A stretch of 64,000 bases of DNA from Strongylocentrotus droebachiensis (GCA_035222895.1 JAVYIG010002524.1:62001-126000), one strand, 5' to 3'; positions 35,586 through 46,110 are shown, counted from the first letter of the stretch. Translations and numbers: made by a program. The notes: generated by a model not told the origin, from the letters alone.

Positions 35586-36864
35586 ATCAAACAGCTGCAT
35601 AGATCGAAGGAGACTAGGATGACCTTTCGCAAGCAAGGGATGGGTCATTCAGACTTGCCGTGCGATTGCTTTATGATTATTTATTGAATGAGAAAATGCT
35701 GTTTATTCATCTGATACACTGTTTTTAGAGTTATAGTTAAAGCCTCTATTTCCTTCCTATTGGTTCACGTTTATTTCTCCTTTTTGTATCTTCATATTTT
35801 CAAATGATGGCATCTGGCAATTTATACCAGTTCACATATGAATGAAAACAAAATAAATGGACATTCTTCTCCAAGTGCCTTGTGATGTAATAATGCAAGA
35901 TAAAATGCATACTCTAAACATCAGCTGTTGCTATGGCAGGCATAATTTGTCAAGCTTTCAGGAGACATGTGCAATTTTTTTTTATTTGTTTATGAAATGG
36001 TCCTTTAAAAGAAGCACTGCAGAAACATATGAAGCTCTTTTTGCCAAAGTAGGTTTAGTTTTCCAAGTAATGCCATTTCAATGTCAGATTCCTATAGTAA
36101 TATTGATTTGGTTTCCATGGAGACCTATCATGGATTGTATACAGATTCTTGAGTTTCAAGATGGATATGAAAGAACACTTCACATCCTCGATAGTATACA
36201 AAATAGAAACTAAAATTGAGTTTAGAAATATCTTCTTTGCTGAAAAGAGCTCTTTTCTGAATTGTGAAGGAAAGTGAAATCTTTGCATGAGTGAATGTTT
36301 CATTTTGATTTTTTTTTCTAGAGCTTTGAATTGCTTGTCAGTCTTATATTCCATCCCCATGGCGCTGTTGATCGGCAGATAACTTCATTGTAGTTTCTAT
36401 TACTAGAGCATATTTATTCAAGGATTGATATATGAAAAGCTGAGAAATGGTTGCCAGTCATAAACTGTATAACCAGAAAATCTGGCGTCAATAAAACTTG
36501 AGATTTCCAAAGGTTTGTGCTAAAAGAAACTGTTAAGCCATCATAGTACATATTTCTTGGAATTTTCAAAAACTTTTTTTGCTACCAAAACAGCTATCAT
36601 TATCACTTTGTGAATGTTACACTGTGTAAGTACTATGTACACTGGCTATATAGTAGAACAGAATCTATAAACTTTGTAGATTTCTAGCATGTTAGTATAG
36701 ATAACGACCTACCACCTGTTTTGTATACACAGTGTTATTGAAAAGTTTCTATATTTCAGATTCACTAGCCATATGTTACATAATGAAAATGTAAAATGTA
36801 GCATGCTAGTAATCCATTTAATGCCAGATCAATTGACAGATGATTTTGTTTTCTTTCATTTCAG

Positions 36865-36982
36865 CGAGACGAATCAGCTGAATGTTGGATTGGTTGTTGA
36901 GCTATGGACTAAAGGACTGATCTGGGATACCCTCCTGGGCACTGCTCTGGTACCCCTCCGAGGGATTAAACAGTCCAGTGAG
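36865..36982 (+). CDS. unc13: UNC13/Munc13 orthologue, C2A domain exon (118 nt)
   Basis: The acceptor is TTCTTTCATTTCAG and the donor GTAAGG. The first base completes the phenylalanine codon begun at 23092-23093, and 39 codons follow to a phase-0 donor. The product reads ETNQLNVGL, then VVELWTKGLIWDT, LLGTALVPLRGIKQSSE. This matches the second half of Munc13 C2A, where the V-W-KGLIWDT-GT motif and the PLR-I-QS-E ending are conserved. The expected continuation begins with an E-G-P-G-E-W-like stretch. I searched the remaining 27 kb by eye for an AG followed by that pattern and did not find it. The open frame extends past both splice sites (36773-37003), but the flanking residues have no homology, so the splice sites define the true exon. 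The three exons give about 83 residues in frame with no stop. Confidence 0.97.
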
Positions 36983-37224
36983 GTAAGGATCAAGCACTTT
37001 TGATGTCACCATTATCAATATTTTCATCATCGTCATTGTTGTTGTTGTTGGTAGTAGTCTTATGGCGTTCATTCAGTACTGAATATATATGCCATATCTT
37101 CAGTTATAAGAAAAATCAGTCATCCGTAAAGAAAACTGAAAACCAAAAAATGGTAAAAATGTAATTAATTAACCAGTATCGCAATTTATTGGGAGTCTCT
37201 AGATGGTTTATAATTTTCATCATC

Positions 37225-37270
37225 ACATTCATCCTCATCATTATAACCACCACCACCACTACCATCATCA

Positions 37271-37301
<31 letters not shown>
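37225..37301. repeat. (CAT)n / (CAC)n microsatellite
   Basis: CAC and CAT trinucleotides, ending in about nine uninterrupted CAT units. The polymethionine frame on the minus strand is an artefact of the repeat. Confidence 0.9.
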
Positions 37302-37974
37302 GATAATTTTTCTTCTCTAAGCTAGTTCTGTATCTCAAACGCAAAAGCACTACTAGTATATCATCTTGTAAAAGCTAGAAGAGTATGCTCTGCATGTCCA
37401 CTGGGGACAGGAAAAAACATGATTATAAAACATGATTTGTAATTCATTGATAAATGGACTTTCCTTTTCATCAATTATATTAGATAGCATACAATGATTT
37501 GATCACAGAAAGCAAATCAAGTTGAGATGAAATTGCTTATTGGAGTGGTCTATTTATGATAGAAGTAACAAAGAGTCATCACAGAACTAACATTTAATTC
37601 TCAATGTAACCATAGCAGAGCAGAGGAATGAAATCTATCTTCAAATAGATTGTCATTAATTTTGTGAAAGAAGAGATATTCATAATGTTAGAGATAGTAT
37701 AAATGTATCTTTGCCTAGGCTCAACACCATAGAGTACTGGGGCCGTAATTTATTTGTGATCATTTGTGATGGATGGCTCTTAATTTTAGCATTATTGATT
37801 TTCAAAAAGGGAAATTCCCCCTGGATTTTTAGTTGAGTTGGACTAGTAATTGATTTATTGCTTCTCATCAGATGTCCTACTTTTCCCCTCATCATTGTTT
37901 TTGTTATCTGCAGCAGCTAGTTAATTTGTCAGATTATGTACTCTCTTAACCAATCAACTACTGAAATTGATATC

Positions 37975-38865
37975 ATCAACCTGCGAAAATATAGTTTACA
38001 TCTTCAGAAGTAATGGATATGTTGTTAGTTTGTGGATTTTTTATTGATAAGCTGTAAATTTCAGGAGATGTTGATTTGAGATAGCCTTTTTTGTCTCGCC
38101 AATAATGTAGCTTACATCTACAGAAAACATGGATGTATTGTTTTCTGGAAATCTTGTTTATAAGCTGTAAGATCCAAGAAGTATCAGTTTTGGACAGTCT
38201 TTTTTTCTTGCCAGCAGTATAAATGCACAAATAACAAAGTATGCTTCTACAGAAGCATTGAATATGTTGTTTTCTGGAAATCTTGTTTTCAAGTCTTAAG
38301 ATGCAAGAAATTACCATTTCAGATAGCCATAACATCTCAGCAACATTATAAATGCACAAATAATGTAGTATACTTCTACAGAGCAATGGATATGTTGTTT
38401 TGTGGAGATCCTGTTTTTAAGTTTTAAGGTCCAAGAAATGTCCATTTCAGATAGCCATAACATCTCACCAACATTATAAGTGCACAAATAATGTAGCATA
38501 CTTCTACAGAAGCAATTGATATGTTGTTTTGTGGAGATTTTGTTTTTAAGTCTTGAGATGCAAGAAATGTCCATTACAGATAGCTTTTTCATCCGACCAA
38601 CAACTTATAAATGCACAAATAATGTAGTATACTTCTACAGAGCAATGGATATGTTGTTTTGTGGAGATCCTGTTTTTAAGTTTTAAGATCCAAGAAATGT
38701 CCATTTCAGATAGCCTTTTCATCTGCCACCAGTATATAGTGCACAAATTATGTAGTATACTTCTACAGAAGCAATGGATATGTTGTTTTGTGAAGATCTT
38801 TTTTTTAAGATGCAAGAAATGTCCATTTCAGATAGCCTTTTCATCCAACCAACAGTGTACTAATA
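37975..38865 (+). repeat. Tandem array, ~125-bp unit, 7 copies
   Basis: Each unit has GTATACTTCTACAG-AGCAAT, GGATATGTTGTTTTGTGGAG, a T-rich stretch, CAAGAAATGTCCATTTCAGATA, and ATAAATGCACAAATAATGTA. Copy starts fall near 37994, 38110, 38250, 38367, 38495, 38627 and 38754. Later copies are most similar. Long minus-strand frames (37976-38386, 38311-38592, 38546-38815) translate the repeat and show repeated peptides such as ISTKQHIHCF; I do not consider them a gene. Confidence 0.9.
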
Positions 38866-39059
38866 ATCGAACAGGTGGCATCTATAATGAGTTAATTAGG
38901 CTTCTCTGCGTGGAGCCCTCAACGAACAGTTTGTCATAATATCAGTCCGAACAGGTTTGGTTAAATGTCAATATCAGCATGTGTTTGCATTCTATCCAGA
39001 CTAAACAACACTAAAAAATAGTGTCTGCTGCATGCGTGGCCCAAAGACTGAGTCATGTC

Positions 39060-39500
39060 GTCTGTTGAGGGCAAGAGGGGCGTTCAGTGTGTGTAAACGT
39101 ATAGAGTACCGAAGCTGTGACATCATAACAATTTATTTTTGGAATTTCTCAAATTTTTTCTTCATTTTCTGAAAGAGCATCAAAAATAATGTCCAAATGT
39201 CGAAAACCAATTGAATATGTTAAGTATTGGCTGAGATATGACCATCTGAATAGATAGATTTCCTATAGAAGCTCAGTGTTATATTGTTCTGGCTCCTAAT
39301 GTTATGAACAAGAGCAATATAACACTGAGTTCCTATAGGAAATCTATTTCATATTCAATTGGTTTTCGACATTTGGACATTATTTTTGATGCTCTTTCGG
39401 AAAATGAAGAAAAAATTGAGAAATTCCAAAAATAGATTTGTGATGATATCACACTTCACCACTCTATTTGAGTTAACAACCCTTATGACTCTAAACAGGT
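39060..39500. repeat. ~70-bp hairpin-family copy split by a foldback element
   Basis: The left half TCTGTTGAGGGCAAGAGGGG lies at 39061-39080 and the right half GAGTTAACAACCCTTATGAC with CTCTAAACAGGTG lies at 39470-39500. Everything between is the inverted-repeat element at 39103-39465. Joined, the halves would give a typical family member, so the foldback landed inside it. Confidence 0.65.
39103..39465. mobile_element. 363-bp foldback element
   Basis: Arms run from AGAGTACCGAAGCTGTGACA inward and are mirrored at the right end (GATGATATCACACTTCACCACTCT). They match through TTTGGAATTTCTCAA, CATCAAAAATAATGTCCAAA and ATAGATTTCCTATAG. The short centre holds GTGTTATATTG and its complement. No coding frame. 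Confidence 0.85.
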
Positions 39501-39518
39501 GATGACATAACACACTTA

Positions 39519-39590
39519 CTGTTCAGAGCTAAAAGGGCATTAACTCCTGTCATTCAACATAGAGTTAACACCTTATGGCTCTCAACAGAT
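39519..39590. repeat. ~70-bp dispersed hairpin family, copy
   Basis: CTGTTCAGAGCTAAAAGGGC then ATTAACTCCTG, loop, GAGTTAACACCTTATGGCTC then TCAACAG. A good copy lying 20 bp beyond the split one. Confidence 0.75.
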
Positions 39591-40960
39591 GATGCCCATT
39601 AAAATGTCAGGCCTTCAGCCAATATTGATAGTCAACATTGAAGAAGAGTCTACCAGGTACTTAAATATGACTTTTGAAATGAGAAACTAATTATTTCCAT
39701 TGACAGGAAAGAGCTATCATTAGTTGGTAAAAGGGAACAAATAGTATTTATTTTATCCTCTTAACGCTCAGTAAGGCGCCACGGATTTATTCAACTGGCA
39801 TTCGGATCTGTAAATAGAGAAGCTTTTCTTTTAAAGAATCATTTTTACGATTAGTTGAAGTAATCATACACAAATTTCTTTCAGATTTACACAACACTTT
39901 TTTTTTCAATTAATCATACAAAATGCCTAAATTGTAGTAAATGTACAGAAGAAGATATCATTAAGATGGTACAAATGTGGGATGTAAGATATTTTTCTGA
40001 ATAATAAAATTGCCTTAACATTTACGTTTACAATTGTTATGCAAAATAATATATACAGGATATTATTTTGAAATTACAAAGGAAAAGACATTTATAGATT
40101 TTTACAAGCATCTTTAAAGACACTATCATTTTTTTAATTGTAGTATTGGTGACTTAATTATAGTACACTCTTTTAATGAATTTTGTGCATGCTGTGAATT
40201 GACCTACAGCTGCTGCAGGCAAAACTACTTAGCCGCCTAGTTCAGAGTGAAGTTACCATATCAAAACGATCGAATACAAAAATAGAGCTTGACCAAAAAC
40301 AACAACAGCAGTCGTCCCACTACCCCTTTAAAGTGATGAAGAGGGGAGGTTGACATGATATATACGGACTCGGCCTCGCCAGCTCTGAGCGGACTTGCCT
40401 GCGGCCGCGTCACATGATACAAAAGAGATAAAAAGGGGCGCGAATATTCCCATCACGTCGTAGGGATGCAACACTAGCCGGGGCCGGTCTCCGATTTTTT
40501 GCCATTTTCTTTGAAGTTCCTCTCTGTCGCTGGCTTTGGTTTCCCTTGTTATGTGATCTTGTGTTGACTTTGGGAAGGATTTCTTGCTTTATGTTCAACT
40601 CTAAACCTTTCTAGCTTCTGTAAATCCCTGAATACAAGCCTCGGTGAAGTGTATAAAGAGGGCAGGGAACTTGGATGGAATATATTTTGACTTCTAGGGC
40701 AATAACCCATGAGCAACTGTAGGTTACTTAATGGGGCCGGTTTCGAGTAACAGCCCTAAGTCAAAGTTTGCATACATAACATTCAAAGGGTTTTAACCTC
40801 TAATTTTGATGGGATGTCTGAACGTAAGAGGTGTACATGGCAGTTTTCTTTGAAAACGTGCCCCTGCACTTTTGCTATTTATTCAGCAGAAAAGGTAACA
40901 CATTAGAAAATGTTCACATCCTAGATGCATTCTCAGGACTAACAGGAATTGGATGTCTTA

Positions 40961-41713
40961 AGCAGGGCTCCCACTTAGCCGAGTTGTATTAGCGAGTTAT
41001 GGCGAGGTGTGGTGAGTTGCCTCAAAGAGGCACTCGCAATAACTCGCGAACAATTCGGTATGGCTTAGCGTAACTCTTTACAACATTCCACGACTCTCCT
41101 CGAAGTCGCGAGCAGTTCCAAAATTTTGAACATGTCCAAAAAAAATTCCCCGATTCGTTGTAATTTGAGGTGAACTCGCCTACACTTGTAATATACACGT
41201 ATTACTTGTAACAAGCTCGCGCTGCACTCTTCATAAGGTGGCGGGTTGCTACGAGTATATTACGAGTGTTAAGCAAGTTTGCCTCGAGCTACAACGAATC
41301 AGCGAAAATTTTGAACATGTTCAAAATGTTCACTGATTCGTTGTTACTCGAGGTGAACTCGCTTACCCTCGTAATATACTCGCATTACTCGTAACAAGCT
41401 TGCGCTGCACTCTTCATAAGGTGGCTAGTTGCTACGAGTTATGAAGAGTGCAGCTCGAACTTGTTACGAGTAATGCGAGAATATTACGAGTGTAGGCGAG
41501 TTCTCCTCGAATTACAACGAATCGGGGAAAATTTGTGAAAATGTTCAAAATTTTGGAACTGCTCGCGACTTCGAGGAGAGTCTTGGAATGTTGTAAAGAG
41601 TTACGCTAAGCCATACCGAATTGTTCGCGAGTTATTGCGAGTGCCTCTTTGAGGCAACTCACCACAACTCGCCATAACTCGCTAATACAACTCGGCTAAG
41701 TGGGAGCCCTGCT
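40961..41713. mobile_element. 753-bp foldback element with long near-perfect arms
   Basis: It begins AGCAGGGCTCCCACTTAGCC and ends with its exact complement. The arms match almost without break for about 190 bp (through GTTATGGCGAG, CAATTCGGTATGGCTTAGCG, CTCGAAGTCGCGAGCAG). The centre contains further nested palindromes built from ACGAGT/ACTCGT words (TTACGAGTGT, CGAATTACAACGAATC, GCGCTGCACTCTTCATAAGG). The AGCAGGG ends look hAT-like, but I could not confirm an 8-bp target duplication. No coding frame. Confidence 0.9.
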
Positions 41714-42755
41714 TTATACCCTCACGTCAAGGGTATTCAAATCTCTTAAACGGAATATATTAGATTAGAACTTTTCATGGTTTCAAGTCATATATCTTAG
41801 TCCCTAGATTCAATCAATCAATCTTTGAGGTTGCTTTGAATTTATGTGATGAAATATAGATGAATGAGAAAACAAGTAAAAAGTGTATGGTAATTTGCAC
41901 TCTGCCATCTTTAAAAAAATCTGTATCATGGTGTGTAGTGTTTGTCCAAACTATAACACAATACATTCAAAATATTTAAAAATGAAATAATTGTAATGAA
42001 AAAATGAATAAAATCTTATTTTATTTTCCCATGAATGTGATATTGTACTTATTATGAACCTCTTTTTAAATGTAAAGCGTAACCATAACCACTTGGGTCT
42101 TTTTTGTGTGTAGTCTTCATTAAATCATCAAACCAATTGATGCTCAGTTAATGTAGAATCCACGTTCAGCTTGTCTTCACCCTCTGATAACTGAATTCTC
42201 AATACACCATAGGCTTAACACAGGGTTCCCCCAGATCCAATCGGCGGCATGATATTGTCTACAGAATACAGGCTCAAGAATAATCCAGGAGATCGAGGGC
42301 TGTAGAATCTTATTAGGCATGAGATGCGCTGCTCAAACGGTAGTCATACCAGGGCATCAATGAACACATAAATCTAAACCCTCATTGAAATCCACTCGCC
42401 ACTGTCTTCAAATTGGCCTCATGAGATCTCTTCGTGATCACAATTTAGATGGGGTATATATCTTCCGTCTTGAGCCACGTTTGCGTTATAGCTATCAAAA
42501 TGGACTTCTGGAAGATGGGGAGATTTCTTATCCTTGTAAATTTGCCGTTAGATTTTGCCTGATTTTCTTATTTTGTTATATTGCTTGATTGGGCTAGAAT
42601 TTTTTTTTTGAGTGACAAAGATGCATTATATTTGTGAATAAAACAATAAAGTCTATAGTTTATCGCTCTGTACGTGAATGTGAAATTGTCAGGCGAACCT
42701 GAGTGAATACAGCGCTAGATTTTTATGTCTTACAGAGAAGTTTGAGAACATATTG

Positions 42756-42848
42756 TCCCTATTTTCTCGAAGTGATGGTAGTGAATGAAAATCGCATACA
42801 ATTTGTGTGACAATTTTCCTCTCTACCGTCACTTCGTGAAAATAGGGA
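42756..42848. repeat. 93-bp imperfect hairpin
   Basis: TCCCTATTTTCTCGAAGTGA at the left faces TCACTTCGTGAAAATAGGGA at the right, with a further CTAC/GTAG pair inward and a 40-base loop. It may be a small foldback remnant. Confidence 0.7.
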
Positions 42849-43229
42849 GGATATGGCTGTACAAGTTTCATAAAGTTTGCACAAGTCTGAAAAAGGGAAT
42901 TACTGCCTTTAAGTGCATGTTTTTAGTGAGTTTTTATAAGACCGTTTACAGTTTGTTAGTCCAAACGTTCCGTGCACTGTATGACAAACAATTCATAATG
43001 GCTGTCAGAACGTTTTCCCCTGAAATGCATCGCCGTTAGAAGTACTAAAATCATCTCAGTGCCCTATAGAACCTTCAATAGCAATCATTTCTTATCTAGA
43101 TCTAGACCCAGATTTTTCTTTCTTTTCCAAGGATAGCTTACTTTTTTGAAATAGTAGTGTCTAAGAGATAATGAGCAGGAATCGTCTCAATGCCTCAAAG
43201 GCCTTCACTAACAATCGATTCATACCAAT

Positions 43230-43323
43230 TTCTCTCCCCCTCTCCCTTTCTCTTTCCCTCTCTCTCTCCCTTCCTCTTTCTCTCTTTCTCTCTTTCTCTC
43301 TTCCTTTTCTTTTCCTTTCTCTC

Positions 43324-43370
<47 letters not shown>
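43230..43370. repeat. CT-rich microsatellite
   Basis: Imperfect TCTCTC tract ending in about 40 uninterrupted bases. It expanded inside one unit of the surrounding 150-bp array. Confidence 0.95.
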
Positions 43371-43371
<1 letters not shown>

Positions 43372-43530
43372 AAGGATGCATGTATATATTTTTCAGAGAT
43401 AGTAAAAAGCGAGAGGGAGATAAAGAGTATTATATCCCACATACTAAGAATCTTACTCTACGATTGGTGAAAAGTAAATCACGTGAGGAAAGATAGTTCG
43501 CCCATTATTGATGGGAGAAGCAAAAAGTTT

Positions 43531-43571
43531 GTTACACTGTGTAGATAGTACTACTATCTACACAGTGCAAC
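43531..43571. repeat. 41-bp near-perfect hairpin
   Basis: GTTACACTGTGTAGATAGTA is followed at once by CTACTATCTACACAGTGCAAC, one mismatch apart from the complement. A degenerate third copy of GTACTATCTACAAAG-GCAAC follows at about 43592. Confidence 0.8.
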
Positions 43572-43684
43572 GCATTTTTATTGAAGATAGAGGTACTATC
43601 TACAAAGGGCAACGAACTTTCACTGAAGATTATCCAAACGCGCACTAAAACAGGCGTAATTAAGCGCGCATTAGCAATGAGCGC

Positions 43685-44140
43685 AATTCTCGCTACCCCA
43701 AATAGCGATTCTGCCGAGATCCGGGGAAAATCCTGAAAACGCGCATTGCATTATGGGATAGCTTTTCGACATTACAGCTTCCTGTGCAGGCGGCGCGATA
43801 GCGCAAACGTAAAACGCCGTCGCCACACAACGTGTATGCACCGAATATGTCGTCTGCTCGGTCTTGTTTTTTTTTCGCAAATATTTCAACGTTTATTTGA
43901 ACATTTCATTCGTTTTTTTTTGCGTCTTTTGACATCAGTGACGATGGTTTTCTTTTGTGAGGCTGCACAGTGCTGGGCTCATGATTCCAAGCGTAAGAAC
44001 CCTGAAAAATGGGGGTGGATGAAGGCCGTGACTTGGGATGGGACTCTATACCGGAAGTTGTAGTGACGACCCGAGAGAGTGAAAATTACCTCGTCTCGCG
44101 AATTTCGAGATTTTCGTACCTATTTAGGGTAGCGAGAATT
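43685..44140. mobile_element. 456-bp block bounded by 21-bp inverted repeats
   Basis: AATTCTCGCTACCCCAAATAG at 43685-43705 is complementary to CTATTTAGGGTAGCGAGAATT at 44120-44140 with one mismatch. GCGCGCAT also lies just outside each end in opposite orientation. The block is GC-richer than its surroundings and contains the small THAP-like frame at 43944-44063. It may be a remnant DNA transposon. Confidence 0.6.
43944..44063 (+). pseudogene. Possible truncated THAP-like zinc-binding N terminus (39 aa)
   Basis: The frame opens MVFFCEAAQCWAHDSKRK and continues with WGWMKAVTWDG before a stop. A methionine, then C-x4-C within the first ten residues, and a downstream tryptophan resemble the beginning of a THAP (C2CH) domain as found in P-element-type transposases and THAP proteins. 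The later conserved C-x2-H, the FP motif and AVPTIF-like box are absent, so at best it is a fragment. It sits in the inverted-repeat block 43685-44140. The same frame is open upstream to 43746. A chance frame remains quite possible. Confidence 0.25.
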
Positions 44141-44314
44141 AAAGAAAACACATGCGCGCACCTTACCCTCAAGGGGTTGGGTTAAACTTAAACTTTTTTG
44201 GTGTGAATTTGGGCCTAGGTGTCTTTTATGTAGATGCATACACGTCCTTTTCTTTTTGTAATTAAATTGTTTTAGATGTGGAATATAAAGCAAATAATCA
44301 CCTTTTGGTTTTCA

Positions 44315-44434
44315 GGCGATGGCAAACTATCACTTCCTCGTCGATCAGAATATATACGCTATCTTTCCTCAGCTTCGCTTCGGAAAGATAGCTACATCCA
44401 GATCGCCTCGGAAGTGATAGTTTGTCCCATCACC
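44315..44434. mobile_element. 120-bp foldback hairpin
   Basis: GGCGATGGCAAACTATCACT is complementary to AGTGATAGTTTGTCCCATCA at the other end. The centre contains another palindrome, GCTATCTTTCC and GGAAAGATAGC around CTCAGCTTCGCTTC. A short, highly structured MITE-like unit. The frame 44276-44470 that crosses it is not a gene. Confidence 0.75.
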
Positions 44435-45027
44435 TTCACCAACGGTAATTATTTGCTTATTATCCTTTAACTTTTTGCCTCCTGGAACTGGGTTTATGTA
44501 TTAAGCCTATGGAAATGAGAGAAATCAGAAGTCAATGGATTAAGAGATAATGACTTTGTTCCTTTATAATGTTCAGGAAGCATCTCAATACCTCGTACAA
44601 TGCCTTCACTATCAATCCTTCTAGAGTTCACCATCCCTTTCCATCCATAAGATAGCTTGCCTTTAAGAGATAAGATTCCAATATGTGTGTTCTGCAATAA
44701 TCATCTGGATGCTTCATAGTGCCTTCGCTTTCAATCATTTCTTACCAATCAAGATTCAGCTCTCCCTTTCTATCCCTAGAAAAGCATATCTTTAAAAAAA
44801 AAAAGCATTTCTTTCTCACATAATCAACAGGAGTAATTTCAGTGCCTCATAGCAATTTCACTTGCAAATATTCCTCACACGTATAGATTTAGTATTCCCT
44901 TTTTTATTCATCTGATAGCTTATCTCGGCTTTAAGCGATAGATGTGTCCTGTTCACATAATATGAAGGAACCATCAGAGTGCCTCATAGTACCTTCACTT
45001 ACAATCATTGCTTACCCATCTAAAGTT

Positions 45028-45029
<2 letters not shown>

Positions 45030-45073
<44 letters not shown>
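45030..45073. repeat. (CT)n microsatellite
   Basis: About 20 uninterrupted CT units, sitting at the position of the CTCTCCCTTTCT phrase of the host 150-bp array. Confidence 0.95.
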
Positions 45074-45074
<1 letters not shown>

Positions 45075-45127
45075 GTTTCATAGGACATCTAACCTTTGAG
45101 ATAAAGCAGTGTCTGTATAGGCCTGTC

Positions 45128-45460
45128 GTCATCAGCTCGAGATTGCCAAACATCCTGCTATTTGAACTATCCCAATCGCAAATTATCCAGTTAATTTGTG
45201 TCTTCATCAGCCCAAAGTTGCAATTAGCAGGATATTTGGTCGAGACATTCACCCCAAGATATCTTGGGCTAGTTTGCAATATATCCTGCTATTTGTCTGG
45301 TGCGTCTTCACCAACCCGAAGACACGCACTAAAGGCGAACGCTGAGCAAAATACCTCGAGTTTTGAGGTCGAGTCTCAAGCTGATGAAGATTTGTAACTT
45401 TGGGCTTATTTCCCAAATCAGAAATAGCGGGCTATTTGGCAATCTCGAGCTGATGAAGAC
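45128..45460. mobile_element. 333-bp inverted-repeat element, GTC-TCATCAGCTCGAGATTGC ends
   Basis: The left end GTCATCAGCTCGAGATTGCC is complementary to GGCAATCTCGAGCTGATGAAGAC at the right. Interior has several further copies of TCTTCATCAGC and AGGATAT-TTTG words and a CAAGATATCTTGGG palindrome. The host-array phrase CCTTTGAGATA-AGCAGTGTC occurs on both sides of it, at 45090 and 45466. Confidence 0.8.
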
Positions 45461-45571
45461 ATACCTTTGAGATATAGCAGTGTCCTTGCTACATAATGAA
45501 CAGGAATCATGTCAATGCCTCATAGCTGACTTCACCGGAAACCGTTTCTTACTCATCTACAGTATATTCAT

Positions 45572-45824
45572 GGTGCGTTCAAGCGACACGTTCTCACCCT
45601 AGAAACATGTTTTTCGAAGATGTTTAGTTTAAAACACGGTTGCGTTCAAGCGACTTATACTTCCTGGGTCAAACTGCACAGTGTGATGAGCAGTGGCTGG
45701 GCTTGAAATGAGCGTTGATGAAAATTTGCTTGAACGCTCTCCCGCAGTAACCATGATTTTAACGGGGTTTTGATTTGTGATTCATGTTTGGGATTCTAGC
45801 TTCAAAAAATCGCTTGAACGCACC
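45572..45824. mobile_element. 253-bp MITE with GGTGCGTTCAAGCGA ends
   Basis: GGTGCGTTCAAGCGA at the left and TCGCTTGAACGCACC at the right are perfect 15-bp complements. An internal GTTGCGTTCAAGCGAC near 45651 repeats the terminus. It lies in the 150-bp array between CATCTACAG and TAGTTCTCCCTTTC, which are normally adjacent in a unit. Class unknown, perhaps hAT. Confidence 0.8.
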
Positions 45825-46023
45825 CCTAGTTCTCCCTTTCTATTCCTAAGATAGCTTTCTAATGTGCATTCATGGAGCATCATTGATGGATGCCTCTTTT
45901 CAAGGCAAACATTTAATTGAAATGCAAGTTGTTTGTCTCCACCGAGATGTACTTGAACCACTGTTAGCCATCGTTTTATTGTGGCAAAAGTTTGTCCGTT
46001 TAAAGTATGCTTTTAAAACGTAT

Positions 46024-46110
46024 GCACAGAGCCAGAAGGGTGTTAACTCATATCATTTCACAATGCAGAGTTGATGCCGGAGTTAATACCCTCCTGGCAC
46101 TGAACAGGTG
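46024..46110. repeat. ~70-bp dispersed hairpin family, copy
   Basis: ACAGAGCCAGAAGGGTGTTA and a right arm GGAGTTAATACCCTCCTGGC then ACTGAACAGGTG. Confidence 0.75.

Larger units (their letters stand above)
23094..36864 (+). other. unc13 intron, about 13.8 kb
   Basis: GT-AG intron (GTAAGTA donor, TTTCATTTCAG acceptor) between the second and third visible exons. No coding exon was recognised inside. It contains a short inverted-repeat element just after the donor (23323-23733), three TTAA-ended element families, tandem duplications at 24113 and 28640, and the element with ends like AGTTCAGACTA near 31153. Stretches without a nameable feature include about 24480-27415, 27890-28635, 31530-32725, 32880-35280 and 35590-36860. 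Confidence 0.9.
43040..45870 (+). repeat. Tandem array, ~150-bp unit, interrupted by several insertions
   Basis: Units share AATCATCTCAGTGCCTCATA, ACCTTCACTAACAATCATTT, CTTACCATCTAGATTCAG-like, CTCCCTTTCTATTCCTAAGA, TAGCTTACCTTTGAGATA and GCAGTGTCTT-TTCACATAAT. Copies are visible at 43045-43430, 44500-45110, 45460-45570 and 45830-45870. Between them lie a CT tract, a stem-loop, a TIR-bounded block, and three inverted-repeat elements (listed separately). Confidence 0.8.

Noticed and set aside
36773..37003. 76-codon frame containing the third unc13 exon as a stand-alone gene
   Set aside because: Only 36865-36982 matches UNC13; flanking residues are intronic and strong splice sites lie at both ends.
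37975..38865. CRISPR-like regular repeats
   Set aside because: Unit length and divergence are those of a eukaryotic tandem repeat; there are no short identical repeats with unique spacers.
45008..45397. 129-codon frame starting in a (CT)n run
   Set aside because: Runs from a microsatellite into an inverted-repeat element; not a gene.
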